64,000 nt of DNA. It comes from Rachycentron canadum. Lineage: Eukaryota > Chordata > Actinopteri > Carangiformes > Rachycentridae. Positions within the stretch are counted from its first letter, which is position 1, and the number at the start of each line of letters is the position of its first letter. Both the position numbers and the translations under genes were made by a program. Shown piece by piece: positions 24,590 through 36,889 of the stretch. The notes under the pieces were generated by a model that was given only the letters and a program-made list of their open reading frames with translations, did no database searches and was not told the DNA's origin. The stretch is from assembly GCA_038496675.1 (NCBI GenBank), contig CM076669.1:11724093-11788092 (forward strand). The letters run 5' to 3'.

Positions 24590-24805
24590 TAACTTTGTTG
24601 GGCTGTTCATATATATTTTACATATATATTGTTTTCGTTATATTTTTATATCTATATCTTTATACCTTGTATAGTTGGTTCTTGTATATATTTTGCATTC
24701 TATTTTATGTTGTACAGTGTTTTTTATGTCTGATAACTGGCTGCTGTGACATAAGAGGTTCCCAGTTTGAGATCAATAAAGTAAAACATATCTATCTACC
24801 TATAA
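24590..24805 (+). mobile_element. Probable 3' end of a truncated LINE/SINE-type retroelement
   Basis: An AT-rich body ends in CTGCTGTGACATAAGAGG, GATCAATAAAGTAAAACATA and then TCTATCTACC. Fish non-LTR elements often end with GGGATCAATAAAG followed by (TATC)n, and this matches in a worn form. No reverse transcriptase coding remains. Confidence 0.5.
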
Positions 24806-24809
24806 AACT

Positions 24810-26945
24810 TGACTGGTGTTATTTTTCTTTTCTTTTTTACATCACAATCGAGTATTTCAAACACCGTACTATGCACAACTAAAAAGTAGATACACGGTGG
24901 GTTACACGCCTGCAGTAACAGCTAACTATTATCAACAAATCCAAGTAAAGCCACTTGTTGGTCATGATGGGGAGGACACACCTTCCACTTTGCAACAAAT
25001 CTCAAGAATAACCTTCCAACATGTAAATAAATTAATGATATAGATAAACACATAAGATTAATTTTTATTTGAATTCCACTTAAGGTCAATTAACATAATC
25101 ATGAGAAAATATTACATGGACATAAAATTAACAAGTTTAGTTAAAATTTAATGACAATTAATTCCACAGAGAGCAGATGTGCACTGTTGTGCTAACAGAT
25201 GGGCTGAAAATTGTATGTATGTGTGTGGGTTGTGTGTCTAGCTTTTGTTTCGTGCACAATCTGGCAACTTAGATAACATCAAACATCAGATGTATGGATG
25301 GTGATAAAATTATGACTGAGGTCGAGGGGGCCACGCAAATTTTTGGTTCGAATAACGGGAGACTCCTGTGTTGGCAGGTATGTGGAAGTTTATGAGATGC
25401 TGATGCGATTGGAGAGCATGGAAAAAGGCAGATTCTTTAAAAAAAAAAAAAAAAAACTTGTGTCTGTCTTGTAGGAGGTATAGATGGGCTCAGTGCAAAG
25501 GGATATGAACAGAACTGGATGGACTCCAGCTGATCCCTCTAAGCATGTATATTTAGTGTAAAGCTTTTTTTGGAAATAGAGCTCACAAGTGGAATAGACA
25601 ATAAAGCGCTTTTCAAAGCCCAAAAACTCACCCTTTGTGGTAATGTCCTGAGTTGAACTCTCCGCTTCTATTTTTCTCTAATCCACAGTCTCTGGTTCCC
25701 TTCCTTTGCTTTCTTTTCCAAATTTCACATATGCTTCTATCATCATCTCAGATCCTACTTGGCCTTTATCCCCTCTCTTTACTCCGCTCATTCTCACTTC
25801 ACTGATTTGGATGAAGGGATAAATAGAAAAAGAGTAGACAGGGAGAGTGGGCCTGGGGTGCTTGCGTACGAAAAAAACACAGCAGTAAGTGGCCTTTGTA
25901 CACATTTCCTCTCCATTTAAATCACATCAAAACTGCCGCCTGTGACAGCAACTGATGTTTTGGACAGTAATTGTGACACAGATTTTAACTGCATGACTAG
26001 GCAAAATTGTCCAAGAGTTGTGTGGGGCCAGAAGCCTTACCGTAAAATATAGCACTTTATAGCTCTGCTGCTGGCTGATGGTGCCTGTTAAGCAGCAGGC
26101 GAGAAAATGACACAGGCAAAAGGAAAAGGAAGTGGAAAGGAAGGAGGAAATGGAAAGCTTGAGAGAAGACAGGGAAAGGGAACCTCAGAGACATATGAGG
26201 GATGAGACCGAGGAGGTAAGTTAAAAAAAAAAAAAGGGGAGTGACAAGAAAAAGTAGGCCCAATAAAATGAATAAAAAAAAAAAGTATGTGACAAATATA
26301 ATAAAACAAGGTCTAGTTTCCTGTAGCTATCAATATCAAAGATATCGCCTCCAGCAAAATAGTCTCCCTGTTATTTACTTTCACATATTCCAAGCACCTA
26401 AAACGACAGCATTTATTTCACAAAGTCTGATAGTTTATTCCTGTACCAAACTGTCTTGGGTGCTATAAGAGAATTTGTTTTTCATCGTAACCCTTTTTTT
26501 TTTTTTTTTTTCAAAACCACACTCCCACTGATTTCAGAAAAGCCTATTAGCAGCCTGTTGCCTTCGAGAGCAGTGGCTTAGTGTGCCTTGGGCTTTGGAA
26601 ATACCCCTATATATTCCACCTACACTTTCCCAAGGGACCCACTCGTGTGTTTCTTTTTTTCTTCAACACAATGACGCATGTTGCATGTGGCTGTATGTTA
26701 CGTGTGTGCCTCTTGAAGGGAACAAAGAGTTGCATGCGTACTGTAGCAGGAGCTTGTAGGTGTGTATACTGAGAGATGGGGTCTTTGTTGAGGGGGATGT
26801 GTCATGTCTGCGCTTGTGCCTCTGCGAGTGCAACCATTTCCTTCAGAGCACGTCTGAAGCTCGTGAGTAGGTCGATCTGCCTACCACACTGCGTGGCTGT
26901 GTGCCAGGTCCCTGTCAATCAAGGTAACCTGATGCACATTTATAT
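24810..26945. other. tafa5: tafa5 intron 1, no gene seen
   Basis: It contains A or T runs near 25439-25456, 26223-26236 and 26490-26511, and a purine-rich stretch near 26100-26220. No exon or recognised element. Confidence 0.5.
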
Positions 26946-26946
26946 A

Positions 26947-26948
<2 letters not shown>

Positions 26949-27006
<58 letters not shown>

Positions 27007-27007
27007 T
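26949..27007. repeat. (TG)n(AG)n compound microsatellite
   Basis: About 25 TG units followed by AGAGAGAG. Confidence 0.93.
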
Positions 27008-27211
27008 TAGTTGAGATTTTAAGACCAGCTAAGGGCTCACAAGGGGGTGCCTGGCACATGCCCAGAAGGTCTCCTGCCAGCTCAAAGGGCTCTTCACAGC
27101 TGGGTGTCTACTTTATATCAGCCTATTATATTTCCTTTTTTTTCTTTTTTCTTTTTATGCCTCCACATCAGCGAGTCATTATGTTTTCAAGTTGTTCATC
27201 TGTTCTATTCT

Positions 27212-27712
27212 TGTGAACACGCTATCTTGAATGTGGTATGTCAAGACCACATTGAAGGAATTTATTTAGATTTGGCACAAATTCACATTGTGAACTGATC
27301 AACCTTTTTCCACCGAAATCTAATCAAAATCAAAGGTCAAGGTCACGGTGACTTCACATTCTTGTGAATGCTATATATCAGGCACACCCAGAGGGAATTT
27401 CAGAACATCTGGCACAAACATTCATTGTTGAACTGACTAGAATTTGGTGGTGAAAGGTCAAAATGACCTTAGAAAATGCATCTTTGGCCATAACTCACAA
27501 ACTCCTACAGTAATTCTGACACAGTTTAACTCGAATATCTATAAGGATAAAATGAAATGACATTTCACAGTCACAGCATAACGTTCTGAAAAAACAGTTC
27601 TGACCATTATTCAAAGTTCAAACTGATGTTGGGAAGATTGTGACCATGTTTCCTGCAACTTGACTGAATGGTGAAGGCATGTAACAGGCAGTAATCGCAT
27701 CTAACACGGCTT
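27212..27712 (+). repeat. Interspersed repeat, family B (fish type, with internal near-repeats)
   Basis: Contains AAGGAATTTATTTAGATTTG, GGCACAAATTCACATTGTGA, AAAGGTCAAGGTCACGGTGA, then GAGGGAATTTCAGAACATCT and GGCACAAACATTCATTGTTG, then TTTGGCCATAACTCACAAAC. The 'fail to find, GGCACAAA, GGTCAA' module is used twice about 120 bp apart. I recognise this as a common percomorph repeat. It ends near GGTGAAGGCATGTAACAGGC. Confidence 0.8.
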
Positions 27713-27714
27713 TC

Positions 27715-29505
27715 TGAGGCACTTTGCAGTTACATTTAAATGTATATAGCTGCTTTCAAGTGCATCAATTTTGCACAATTCAGTGCAAAAAGGTCCAAAC
27801 ACACAACGCAAGCCTCGAAAACTAAAATCATTCAAATACAATTTCTCAGGTGTGAAGTGCAAGTAAATGGAGTAGTTGTCAAATAGATGTTACTGCCAAC
27901 GCATTACTTTCTTTTGTTTATTTCTCCATTTCAGTGTCTTCTACTAACAACTTCATACTTTCATACTAAGATAGCAAATTATGTATGTTGTGTAACCGAA
28001 AATGTACATGTCCCCTTTTGCTAACACACAATGTGCTATGCCCTGTTCATACAATATAAGGTATGCACACACACTCTCAAGTACTCACAGTATGCATACA
28101 CTATCAGTCAGTGATTCTTTGACTGCTTCATCCTGTAGCCACCGTTACAGTTTTGGCAGCGCTGGTGGTCCCTTCCCACTTTCCCTCCATACAGCATCTA
28201 GGATTATTCAATAAAGAAGCTCAGAGGAACGAGTGCAGAAAAACAGAGTAAGCGTTCAATTCTGCCTGAGTTATCCCAGGGTTTGTGTGGTTACCCGGAT
28301 AAGAACAGAGAGGAAATCTATGGCTTATTTAAAGGCTGCTGCATCATGCTCAAATCCGTCTTTCACAAACGGGACCTAAATTTTGCATGCCCATGAGGGA
28401 ACAGCTTCTGCGCTTCACAGAGGCGCATGGAACATTGTTAAATGTGACACTGCGTGTTGGGATGTCTTGTTGAGTTGTGAGGGCTATATGTTCGTACTAA
28501 AGCAGGGACAGTGGCCGTCTGGGGCGTAGCAGGGGTTGATGGAGCGCGCGTCCTCGTGCAAAGGTCACATCTTGCCAGGAAGAGCAGTGATTAGTCCTTT
28601 TGTTTTTTTTTTTTTTTACACAATGAAGTTTTTCAGAGGAAAGACTTGTAACAATGTCAAACAACAGACGCCTGTGGTTTTAATAGAATTAAGGAATAAT
28701 GTCCTCTTGTGGTGAGGAAGAGATTACAGATGCAGTGGGAATGAGCAACAGAAGAAGCCAATTGGCCCCTTTTATTGTGAAAATCTGGCAAGCTGGAGGA
28801 AATTTTAGGCATAATTTGGGCACAGTGGCTTCTGGAGATGGCACAGCAGAGAAGTAGGGTAAGTAGGAGGGAAAGGAGTAGGAGGAGTGGGCGGAGGAGG
28901 GATAAAATACCGCAGATCAGCTCTTTACTATTAAAAGAGAAGCAAATGCAGCTCCCTTCCTCACAGTTTACTTTAAGTGGCCTGCATGAGAAAAAACAGT
29001 GATGTATACCAGTGGACCTTGCATTTAATTAAGCAGGTCCCCTCAGCCTCTTCCTTTTTTTTTTTTTTTTTTTTTATCATCCAGGAGCCAGCATAATCAT
29101 TTCATATATGCCGTAATATCATCTGCTTAATGTGCTATTTTACCATACAGTTAAACCTGGGCGATAAATCTGGCTGTGCTCTCCTTTAATAGATGCAGGG
29201 CCTTGCTGAATAATGTGTGCATTAGATTAGCAGCACTACAGAAGTGAACCACCGTGGAGAGAGAAATACTTCACGTTAATCTCTCTTGGTGGTTCCCAGA
29301 GGATGAGAACTTAGTGCCCCTTCCCATGGCTGTAGGTGGAGGGTGGAGGAGGCCCGTGTGTGTGCGCAAATGGGACAGAGAAAAAGATTAAAAGACGGAG
29401 GGGAAAGCAAGTGTACTCCAAGGCGCATCCACTCGTAAGCTTCTCATAATTCATTTCAGTCGCACAATGCATTCACATGCTCACAAGCGAACCTTAATAG
29501 AACAG
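27715..29505. other. tafa5: tafa5 intron 1, no gene seen
   Basis: T runs occur at about 28600-28617 and 29057-29075. A purine-rich stretch lies near 28840-28910. No exon, RNA gene or element was recognised. Confidence 0.5.
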
Positions 29506-29506
29506 C

Positions 29507-29510
<4 letters not shown>

Positions 29511-29558
<48 letters not shown>
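29511..29558. repeat. (AC)24 microsatellite
   Basis: An uninterrupted AC array after CAGCTTTT. Confidence 0.95.
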
Positions 29559-29561
<3 letters not shown>

Positions 29562-32060
29562 AGCTGGACATTCAAATAAGTAGCACAATTCACATTTGCT
29601 GCGAGCACAATGGCGTTGGTTAGAATTCGGCTTTTCAAAGGCAGTCAACACATTCGCTACTAAATCTACACACTTAAGATTGGCCCTCGAGGTCCCTACA
29701 TTTCTGACATTACATTCGCTTCTCAATTCTCTCTTAACATACTCCTGTTCCCTGATTTCCAGTGGGTGAGGAGCGATTTGAGGTGACCTCGTTACGGAGG
29801 ATGACAATACGACAAAAGAATGGGGTTATGAAATCGAGAAATTCTATTTCCACCCTCCTGGCCATTCATCTCCCTGAAATAGTAGGAAGAGGATTCATTA
29901 TTTGGTACCCTCTCTCCACTATCTTATGAATTTGCATACTCTGCGTATATGGAGAGCGTGTGTGTGGGTACGTGTGTGTCTCTTTGTGGTTTAGCTGCAC
30001 CTGTGAGGACAAGGATTAAGATTGTAGCTGGGTTTTATAGTGGGGTTAGGTTCAGGTTTAGGTAAATCTCCAGGAAATGTATGTAATTTAAAACAATGTC
30101 TTATCAAAAATGGGCTTTTGAGAGTGAGTGGGTGGAAATAAAAAAAAAGACAGCAACATAAAAGATAGACAATGACCAAGTGGGTGTCAGCAAACGCATC
30201 AGATTGTGTGAGCAAGATGTGACCTGTGCCCCACTAAGCTGCCGCCCAATTATACTAAACCACGAATGCTTTACCTTCCTGTAAGCCACCGTCATAATAA
30301 GGGCAGCTCCAGTTTGGGTTGAGGATGAGTGGACGTTCAGTCCTCTTGCTCAGACGCTCAAAGCTGAGTCAACTACAGTGCGGCGTTAGTTAAAGAGTGT
30401 TAACCCAAAGGCCCAGAGGGCACCGCAAGTCAAATCATCCACACAGAGAGGGAGAGAGCATTCTACCATTGTAAGAGACAAATGCATACATTTATTATTT
30501 AAATGTTAAAGTTAACTATTCATGAACAAAGAGTGTGATACAGCTCTTTAAAGTCTGTAGCACAACTGATATACACCACAGCATGTGCAGTGTGAGACAT
30601 GTGGGATGGTATTAACAACAGAGCTATGATTTATAAAAGCTAATATCAAATATGTTGTTCCTCTCTTTTGTTATGAAACTTATTTAAACAACTTTTGGCC
30701 AACACTAATAAAAAATTATTTGTAGATGCCTTTTGTGGATAAAACAACTATAAAAAAAAATCACAAAAAAAAACCAACAACAAAAAAACAAAAAACAAAA
30801 ACAAGGAGCACAAACAACAACAGACAAATGGCGAGCAGTTTAGTGCTGCATTTCCTATAAGCTGGGCGCTTTGCATTAGACGCACAGTCAAAAACAATGT
30901 GGCAGAGGCTGAAATATGCAGATATTAACAACATTCAAACTCTGGTTTCTAACTCCAAAAAACGCTGGAGCCTACATTTCCCATAATGCAGTTTCGGGTG
31001 CATTCCCATAGATATCCTAAACGCCTTCATGGCTCAGTTGGTTCTGTAACCCAGGCTTTGTATTTAAAAATCTGTATTCTCCTGGCCCAAACAAAGATAA
31101 CCCTGATGTCAGGGTTCTTTTCTGTGACTTTCTGTGCTTTTACAGCCAGACTAGCGCTCTGCATTAGAGATATACTGGTACATCAGTTTTAGGATATACC
31201 ATAGCAAAACAATGTGATGGTAACAACCTCAACCTCAACACCAGTTGCTAAAAACAGGAATGCAGCTTTTCTGTCTTTATTAGTAGTTTTACTTTGATTA
31301 ACCATCAAGAAAAAGTTGCTATGTTAAAATTAGCTGAAATGTGACTCATTTTCAGATGAAGGGTCAACATTCAGTCAGAGAGAGTGAATTTTACGTGACA
31401 CCTAAAGTCTTCTGATGTTGAGGCAACAACCACTGCTTTTATTAATAGTTTTTTAGATGAAACCTGCGTGAAATTAGCATATTTTAGCACTAATAATATT
31501 ATTGCAGGAAAATTTGATAATTACCACGTTAATACTGTTTTCTGTGATATTTTTTGGCCATAATTATCCGAGCATCAAAATTTGTCTCAGTCACACCTCT
31601 ACTTCCTGTAATGAGTAAAGTGAACTTAAAATTGGTGAAGTGGTCCTTTAATGAAGCATTTAAAGAACAACAAAAATGAAGAAAGATCAATACAGTCAAC
31701 AAAAATGCTTAATCTCTAAATATGGTCCAATTAAAATATATAAATACATCTGCTGAGAAAACTGTTTCATTATTATTACATACCCTTCTGATGCAGAAAT
31801 GCTGAAATATTCAGTATTTACTTTTATCTGATGTATCAAAGCAATAATATGATGCCCCTGTCTCATCGCACACAAAATAGCAACAGCTGATGACACAGTG
31901 TGTCAGCAGGAAATGGAAAACGAGTCACCCCACCTCCTCTCCGCTTTGTGTCTCTCACTTTCGTTTCACTTGCACTCAAAATCATGTGTCACTCCAAAGG
32001 CAGGGGTATAAAGGAGGAGTTGGGTTGGGGTGCAGGGAGATAGTGAATGTTACTGCACAG
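29562..32060. other. tafa5: tafa5 intron 1; A-rich stretch and possible repeat remnants
   Basis: 30740-30810 is A-rich with C interruptions. Positions 31200-31650 resemble an eroded interspersed repeat ending in GAAGTGGTCCTTTAA, but I cannot assign it. A ZNF143-like motif lies at 30972-30990. No exon. Confidence 0.4.
30972..30990 (+). promoter_or_regulatory. ZNF143-like motif
   Basis: CTACATTTCCCATAATGCA resembles the vertebrate ZNF143/Staf site (ACTACAATTCCCAGAATGC). In fish this motif is also spread by repeats, so a role in tafa5 control is only a possibility. Confidence 0.45.
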
Positions 32061-32063
32061 ACA

Positions 32064-32064
<1 letters not shown>

Positions 32065-32111
<47 letters not shown>
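32065..32111. repeat. (AC)n microsatellite
   Basis: About 23 AC units after ACAGACAG. Confidence 0.95.
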
Positions 32112-32119
32112 GCCAGTAT

Positions 32120-33405
32120 GTGTGTGACTGTGTATTGAGATGCTGACTGTGTATGATCCAACAAAACATCTCCCTCCCCTCCTGGAGCCTCTGAATGCGA
32201 AGACGTACTTCAACATCGCCCAAGGATTTGTTAATTAGCTTGCCAACATCTGTCCTCTCAATGCAAGATGGGATTAGAATACACAAATATAACGCTCATC
32301 ATCTGATCACCACCTTTCTGCAACAGCACCCGCAACAACAGATGACGAGCAGCCCCCACCGCCACCTCAATAGCTCAAAGGTTAAGAAACAAAGAAATAT
32401 ATTTGATTTTTTCATCTGATGTGACTTTAATTTAGGTTCCCGTGTTGTTGAATAATGCATGGCCTTCCTCAGCAGAAAAACTGTATGGCAATAATTTGTG
32501 TATGTGCGTGTAGGTGCTGGTGAAAGGGGGCCATGTCTACTTTGATGTGAAACTCATACTCAGCTTGTAATGTCCTCCAAGGGCCAAAGGGAATTGATGA
32601 ATTGATAACTTCTGCTCTTATGGAATGATTATGGCTGTGATTAAGTTGCACGGGACAGGCCGTACAGGAGATGAAGAAGAGGGCAAAATGGCGAGGAGTT
32701 CTCTCTATTCATTTCTCTGCTGGAAGCTTTGGGCACACGGGACTGGATGTGGTCTCCCCCGACGTTGACAAATGAAGTAATTACATTTATGTGAGTGTGT
32801 AGGACGGTTTCATCAACCAACACTCGCTACCAAGAGCTCCTGATTTAATTGGGGAGCTGGTGACACATGCATCTTCCTGTGATAATAGATCATTTTTTAT
32901 CAAAATGAAATCACATCCTCGATATTATGTACAGAATTCAGCCCCGAGACAACGACGTACGATTCAAAACTCTATCTATAACAATGATTCTTAATTTGAG
33001 AGTAACAAGAAACATGTTGTTTGTTAATTAGTGTGTACGACAAAGATTGTAAAAACACCTCATCATTGATATTTCAGTTGGTAATACAAAATGTGCATTC
33101 TGGTAAATGAAGCATTTAGGAGACGTGCTGGAGTGTAAATGTTACAAAGGATCAATTCATGCAAATTATGGATGAAATAACCAATTTTCTCGCTAATCCC
33201 CAATGCAACACTTTCTCCTTTTGCAGTGAGATGCAACGCTGCCCTGATTACGTATTCATCAGCTTAATAAGGAACCTTTTTTAATGAAAGTACCTGAAAA
33301 AACATTCACTTACAATACATATTTGTTTTCTCTATGGTAGCTGCTGGAAACTGAAGTGTGCGTCAAATTACATGGTCGTACTGAGCAACTGAAAGTAATT
33401 GGTTA
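32120..33405. other. tafa5: tafa5 intron 1; possible conserved noncoding block
   Basis: Positions 32570-33060 are repeat-free, complex and rich in ATTA-type and TGATAA-type motifs (for example GAATTGATGAATTGATAAC, GATTTAATTGGGGAG, GTTTGTTAATTAGTGTG). Sequence of this texture is often conserved among vertebrates, but this cannot be shown without alignment. No exon. Confidence 0.4.
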
Positions 33406-33410
33406 AGGTT

Positions 33411-33803
33411 AGTGGTACAGGAAATATTCGGATCCCTTACACTGTAAAAGTACTCCATTACAATACATCTCAAGCAGATGACTCGAAAAAAGAAAAGCAC
33501 CTCAAACATCATTTTTAAAATTACTTTATTCATTAATATGTACAGAAGCATCATTTTACTGCCATAACTTGTTGAGGTGGAACTAATTCTGAAGTGGAAA
33601 AGTAACAAAAAGCAGCTGTTCACTTTCTACAAACCGGTGTTATAAGATGTTTGGCATTTTGTGGTCATATCACATATCACTCCACACACTCCTGTGTGAT
33701 AATAACTTTATAATATATAATATGACCATCAGATTATTACATAGTATAAAATGCAAGTATTTTAAAATGTACTAAAGTACAGTTTACTTTTTTTTTACCA
33801 CTG
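33411..33803 (-). mobile_element. Short non-autonomous DNA element, family C (CAGTGGTGG-type ends), full-length-like
   Basis: The left end reads AGTGGTACAGGAAATATTCG and then GATCCCTTACACTGTAAAAG and TACTCCATTACAA. The right end reads TACTAAAGTACAGTTTACTT and closes with ACCACTGG. Percomorph genomes carry many copies of an element with CAGTGGTGGAA ends and internal 'TACTCCATTACAAGTAAAAGT'-like sequence, and this copy shows both ends. A second fragment is at 48245-48440. Confidence 0.7.
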
Positions 33804-33823
33804 GTTCAGGTTAAGGTGACATT

Positions 33824-33843
33824 AATATATATATATATATATA
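33824..33843. repeat. (AT)n microsatellite
   Basis: About ten AT units immediately after the family C element. Confidence 0.85.
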
Positions 33844-33849
33844 GTTAAT

Positions 33850-35355
33850 CAGAAGAATCAGAAGGGACTATTTCTTCAGTAGAAAATAGTTCCAATGCAA
33901 ACCATTGAAAGAGAAATCTGAAACTCGTGATTTGGGTGACACATCCCTTTAAAGTGTTGCTACTCAGAAAGAGAACCGAACATGTTGCAAACCAGCAAGT
34001 TATCACATATCTTTTCACTGGTAGATTCACTCAGTCCATTTTAGAGGAGATGTTACTGAAATTATGTAGACTGGATCTTTTTCACACGATAATAACAGAT
34101 GATGTTCTGTTTGTGCTCCCCAGGGTGGGAAAATGTTCTCTTCAAAACTATACATGTTCAATATCAGAGTGAAAATGTGTCATTGTCACAAATGGCACCA
34201 ACCTCCTATAACCAGCCAACGATACCATTTGAATACATTCAAAGATGATATGTGTGAACAGAAAAACATGAAATCAAAAGAAACCACGTCCCGCTTTTCA
34301 GTGAAAACAGTTCTAGTACCAGTGTTGTGTAAATGCAGGTCTCCACATTAAATCCGGTGTTCGCCAGGAATAATGTAACTTGTGTTGAAACACACAAAAG
34401 ATAATATCCACCAGTTTAATTCATAAAAGAGCACATTTGCATGAATTTCCCTGATTGTGTCACACTCGCTTCACATATATTGCTGCCTATAGGGTCCCCA
34501 CTGAGAAGACGTAATGAGCTCTTCAACCCTAAAGAGGCAGGCATAGCTCACATGTTCTGCTGTCACAGTAACAATAGAGGGGTTTATCACTGCCAGAGGC
34601 TTGAGGGGGGAGAGAGTATGAACCAGGGGAGGTGCAGGATAGATTGGGGTGAGAGAAAATACTCTATACAAAGAAAGACTGAGATAGCAAGAGTGCATAA
34701 GAGAAATAACAATACATCCTCCAGCCTGCCATGCATGCATAACCAAGGCATGTTTCATCATGTGGAGGAGAATCAGCTGGAATTACACTGCTGCAGCTCA
34801 CTGAGCACTTTCAGGCGACATTTCCTACTGCGTCCCTTGCAGCAGTGCTAACCTTCTGTCCCACCCCTCTGCTTCTCACACTTTCTCTCCGGCTTTCTCT
34901 GTTGCATCTCTGCCTCTATTCCTGCACGTTGCTCTTCTCTCCCTCAGACTGTGTCAGAAGGGTAAAGAGAAAAAGAGTAGACACGGATCATCTTCCCCTC
35001 CCCCTCCCCCTCCCCCCAGAGGCCCAGAGGTGATGACTGACAAAAGGCTCAAACATGCACAAATCAACACACAAACCTCACAACAGCTCTACAGGGTTGC
35101 ACATCACAGTCAAAGCGAGGCATTTAGTTGTATTTTTAACAAAAATGTGACTGTTTGGAATCAGTTTATGCTGTGACGTTTGAGTGTCAGTGTTGACTGT
35201 GGAGCAATTTACAAAAACATTTTGTTGTAGACTGTATTTAGCTGATGAGGTAATGCTGAACATTACATACAGTGGCAATTTTGCTGATTTCACTTCACTT
35301 TCACTGAATAAATTTCTAGTAAATAAACAACAAAACTAAGCATCCACCAGCCAAG
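33850..35355. other. tafa5: tafa5 intron 1, no gene seen
   Basis: Includes the longest uninterrupted open frame that is not built from simple repeats (34441-34851, plus strand). It has no domain, signal or repeat pattern that I recognise, and I treat it as chance. A period-6 (CCCCCT)n tract lies at 34992-35017. Confidence 0.5.
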
Positions 35356-35360
35356 CTGGC

Positions 35361-35742
35361 AGCTTTGTGAGGCTGTAGACACAGCAGGGCTTTGAGAGAA
35401 ATGTTAATGACTATGCTAATATGCTGATGTTTAGCAGCTATATGTTTGCCTTATTCACCATCTTAGTTTAATGTGCTAGCTTGCGAATATTTGCTAATTA
35501 GTCACGTGCAAAATGCAGTTGAGGATGACGGGAATGTCATTACTTTTGTGGGAATTTATTCCTAAATCAAAATATTAAACAAATCAAATATTTTGACCTG
35601 ATAGTAGAGTTAGATGAAAAGTCATTAGTATTCATGATCTGGGCAGCATGTCTGAACAAAATTTTATGTGAATCCATCCAATGAGTTGAGATATTTCAGT
35701 CTGGATGGTGGACTGACTGACTGACCCTGCCATCTGGCTGAA
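35361..35742 (+). repeat. Interspersed repeat, family D copy 1
   Basis: Contains ATGCTGATGTTTAGCAGCTA, TTCACCATCTTAGTTTAATG, ATTTGCTAATTAG, GGGAATGTCATTACTTTTG, TTTTGACCTGATAG and GAGATATTTCAGTCTGGATG, ending in (GACT)n. I recognise it as a very common percomorph repeat. Related copies are at 41237-41640 and, reversed, near 50920-51020. Confidence 0.85.
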
Positions 35743-36889
35743 AATCAACCGTGCTGAGTCTAGTCAAACTTCACAGGCTGCCAGGAACAGGGGAACAAGC
35801 ACTGAGCCACTGTCTGATACTGGTATACAAACAACTCTAGCGAGCCCCAAAGGGTGTCTTCTGTTCTCCTTCTCTGACGTGCAGGCGGTAGTTTGAAATA
35901 TATGGCAAGTGTCAAGGGGAGCAAATATGTAGAGGAAATGGTATAACCAGCAGCTGACTCTAGTTAGGCAAACTGCTTAAAGGAAGCTAAATGTATCCAC
36001 ACAGTGTTTGAGTGAGATTGTCACACTGTTAAAGGCCGTAATGCTTCCATCTTCATCACTGGCAGTTATAATATATAGGAGCTGAACGGGTCGGAGGAGG
36101 CAAGAGGCAGTTTTCTTGGAGCAGTATGTTGCAGTGCAGACTAGATACACCCCAGCAGAACTAAAACCACTGGCTGCTAATTGGGCACTGATGGTGTCTG
36201 CTCACACAAACACTCTATTGTTTGTTTCTGTTGGCTGCGTATGCACCAAGTAGCCAATACTCTCACACCGCAATGACCTGAGAACTTTAATTCCAGCTAG
36301 ACACAGTATCTCTGTCGCATTTACTCACGCCCAACACATTTTAAATTTCAAAAAGTAGACACACTCCATCTATCTAATTGAGATAACCTTGTAGCAAGAC
36401 TGTGTTAAAGCTCTGAAAGAAGCTGAAACTGTAACAGTTCAGCTTAGCTTCATTTCATCTGATTGTCTCTTTCCAGGCATCAGCATCCTGGTGTTCACTT
36501 CCATAGCAGTTTACTTTTCCACTGCTACAGTGCAAGATCAGGCTTATCCAGATGGAAGATTTTTAATTTTAATTTCTCTAAATCATCCTCATCGCAAAAG
36601 CAACCTCCATAACTGACTGAGTTTTTAAGCCTTGATGCCACAGTAAACATGTTGCTGATGATAGTGACACTTCTCCTTATTCTACATCACAGTTTGTTGG
36701 ATTAGATAATGTTATGAAAAATGGTATAACATATTTATTAAAGGGGGAATTCGTGATTTGATATGACTATAAAAAATACATTCTGATTAATGGCCCTCTA
36801 CGGGCATGAGTAGACTGCAACTACTGTATAACATCATATTTATACTATAGTAATATATATCATGTCAGTCAGTCCAAACCAGGGGTACT

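Noticed and set aside
34441..34851. 136-residue open frame on the plus strand in intron 1
   Set aside because: Mixed composition, but no recognisable domain, signal or splice support. A chance frame of this length is expected in 64 kb read in six frames.
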